The notes below the pieces were generated by a model. It ran no database searches. It was given only the letters and a program-made list of their open reading frames with translations, and was not told where the DNA came from. The translations under genes were made by a program, and so were the position numbers. A stretch of 5,272 nucleotides of DNA from an uncultured Pelagibacteraceae bacterium (lineage in GTDB: Bacteria; Pseudomonadota; Alphaproteobacteria; Pelagibacterales; Pelagibacteraceae): NCBI GenBank assembly GCA_902608305.1, contig CACLNK010000044.1:1-5272 (forward strand), given 5' to 3'. Positions 5,019 to 5,272 of the stretch are shown here, piece after piece. Each line of letters starts with the position of its first letter. The first letter of the stretch is position 1.

Positions 5019-5272
5019 ATGTTAAAATTAAGATTATCAATGGGAGGAACAAAAAAAAGACCTGTCTATAAAATAGTTGTTGCCGATAGTAGATTTGCAA
5101 GAGATGGAAGATTTATAGAAAAATTAGGTTTTTTTAATCCTTTATTGCCAAAAGAAAAAGAAGAAAGAATAGGGCTTGAAACAGATAGAATTAAGTATTG
5201 GATTAGCCAAGGAGCGAAACCAACCACTAGAGTTGCAAGAATTCTTGGAGAAAAACAAATTATACCAATGCC
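5019..5272 (+). CDS. rpsP: Ribosomal protein S16 (bS16), 3' end cut by window edge
   Basis: The visible 84 codons read MLKLRLSMGGTKKRPVYKI and continue VVADSRFARDGRFIEKLGFFNPL, the highly conserved N-terminal half of S16. Then follow DRIKYWISQGAKPT (about 56-69) and the start of the C-terminal helix region. S16 is usually about 80-130 residues and is an early-assembling 30S protein bound to the 5' and central domains of 16S rRNA. The reading frame is open at the right edge, so the end is not seen. It lies 14 bases after ffh with its own strong Shine-Dalgarno sequence. In many bacteria rimM, trmD and rplS follow rpsP; these would be expected just beyond the window. Confidence 0.97.
   Translation, partial: MLKLRLSMGGTKKRPVYKIVVADSRFARDGRFIEKLGFFNPLLPKEKEERIGLETDRIKYWISQGAKPTTRVARILGEKQIIPM

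Overview
The window is very AT-rich, with long A and T runs and lysine-, asparagine- and isoleucine-rich proteins. Genes are packed tightly and sometimes overlap. Gene content (dapF-ftsY on one strand, ffh-rpsP on the other), the alphaproteobacterial form of the Ffh G4 region (TRADGDGRGGAA) and an FtsY without a long acidic N-terminal domain suggest a streamlined marine alphaproteobacterium, most likely of the SAR11/Pelagibacterales type. The genus is an inference; I could not run a search.

Layout. 1-295 (minus): the first 98 codons of a Prx5-type peroxiredoxin, cut by the window edge. 296-330: a 35-base divergent spacer. 331-1134 (plus): a membrane-anchored alpha/beta hydrolase. 1187-1753 (plus): an unrecognised exported protein of 188 residues, whose start codon lies in the loop of a 12-bp inverted repeat. 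It converges on, and overlaps by 8 bases, the end of ftsY. 1746-2663 (minus): ftsY, the SRP receptor GTPase. 2663-3487 (minus): dapF, diaminopimelate epimerase, joined to ftsY by a one-base TAATG overlap. 3488-3645: the only sizeable intergenic region, with a promoter and a structured leader RNA. 3646-5004 (plus): ffh, the SRP GTPase. 5019-5272 (plus): rpsP, ribosomal protein S16, cut by the right edge.

The most interesting element is the ffh 5' leader. Bases 3541-3640 are 50% G+C by direct count (50/100), against 12/60 just upstream and 9/60 just downstream. The leader folds on paper into a three-way junction (one hairpin carries a GAAA tetraloop), a further hairpin, and a 6-bp pseudoknot. 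The pseudoknot pairs the loop of the first hairpin (ACAGCA) with TGCTGT, which ends 8 nt before the ffh ATG. ffh has no Shine-Dalgarno sequence, so this pairing sits over its ribosome-loading region. As I recall, a comparative survey of Pelagibacter intergenic regions reported a likely cis-regulatory RNA ahead of the SRP protein gene. The element is therefore probably known as a motif, but its ligand and mechanism are, as far as I know, open.

The SRP protein Ffh and its receptor FtsY form the co-translational membrane-targeting complex. Here they are read outward from one shared control region, separated only by dapF (lysine and peptidoglycan precursor synthesis). rpsP follows ffh in the same transcript, so translation and secretion are linked in one operon. 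The left third (peroxiredoxin, hydrolase, exported orphan) looks like unrelated accessory cargo. No tRNA, rRNA, mobile element or CRISPR array is visible. No gene-free stretch exceeds 160 bases.
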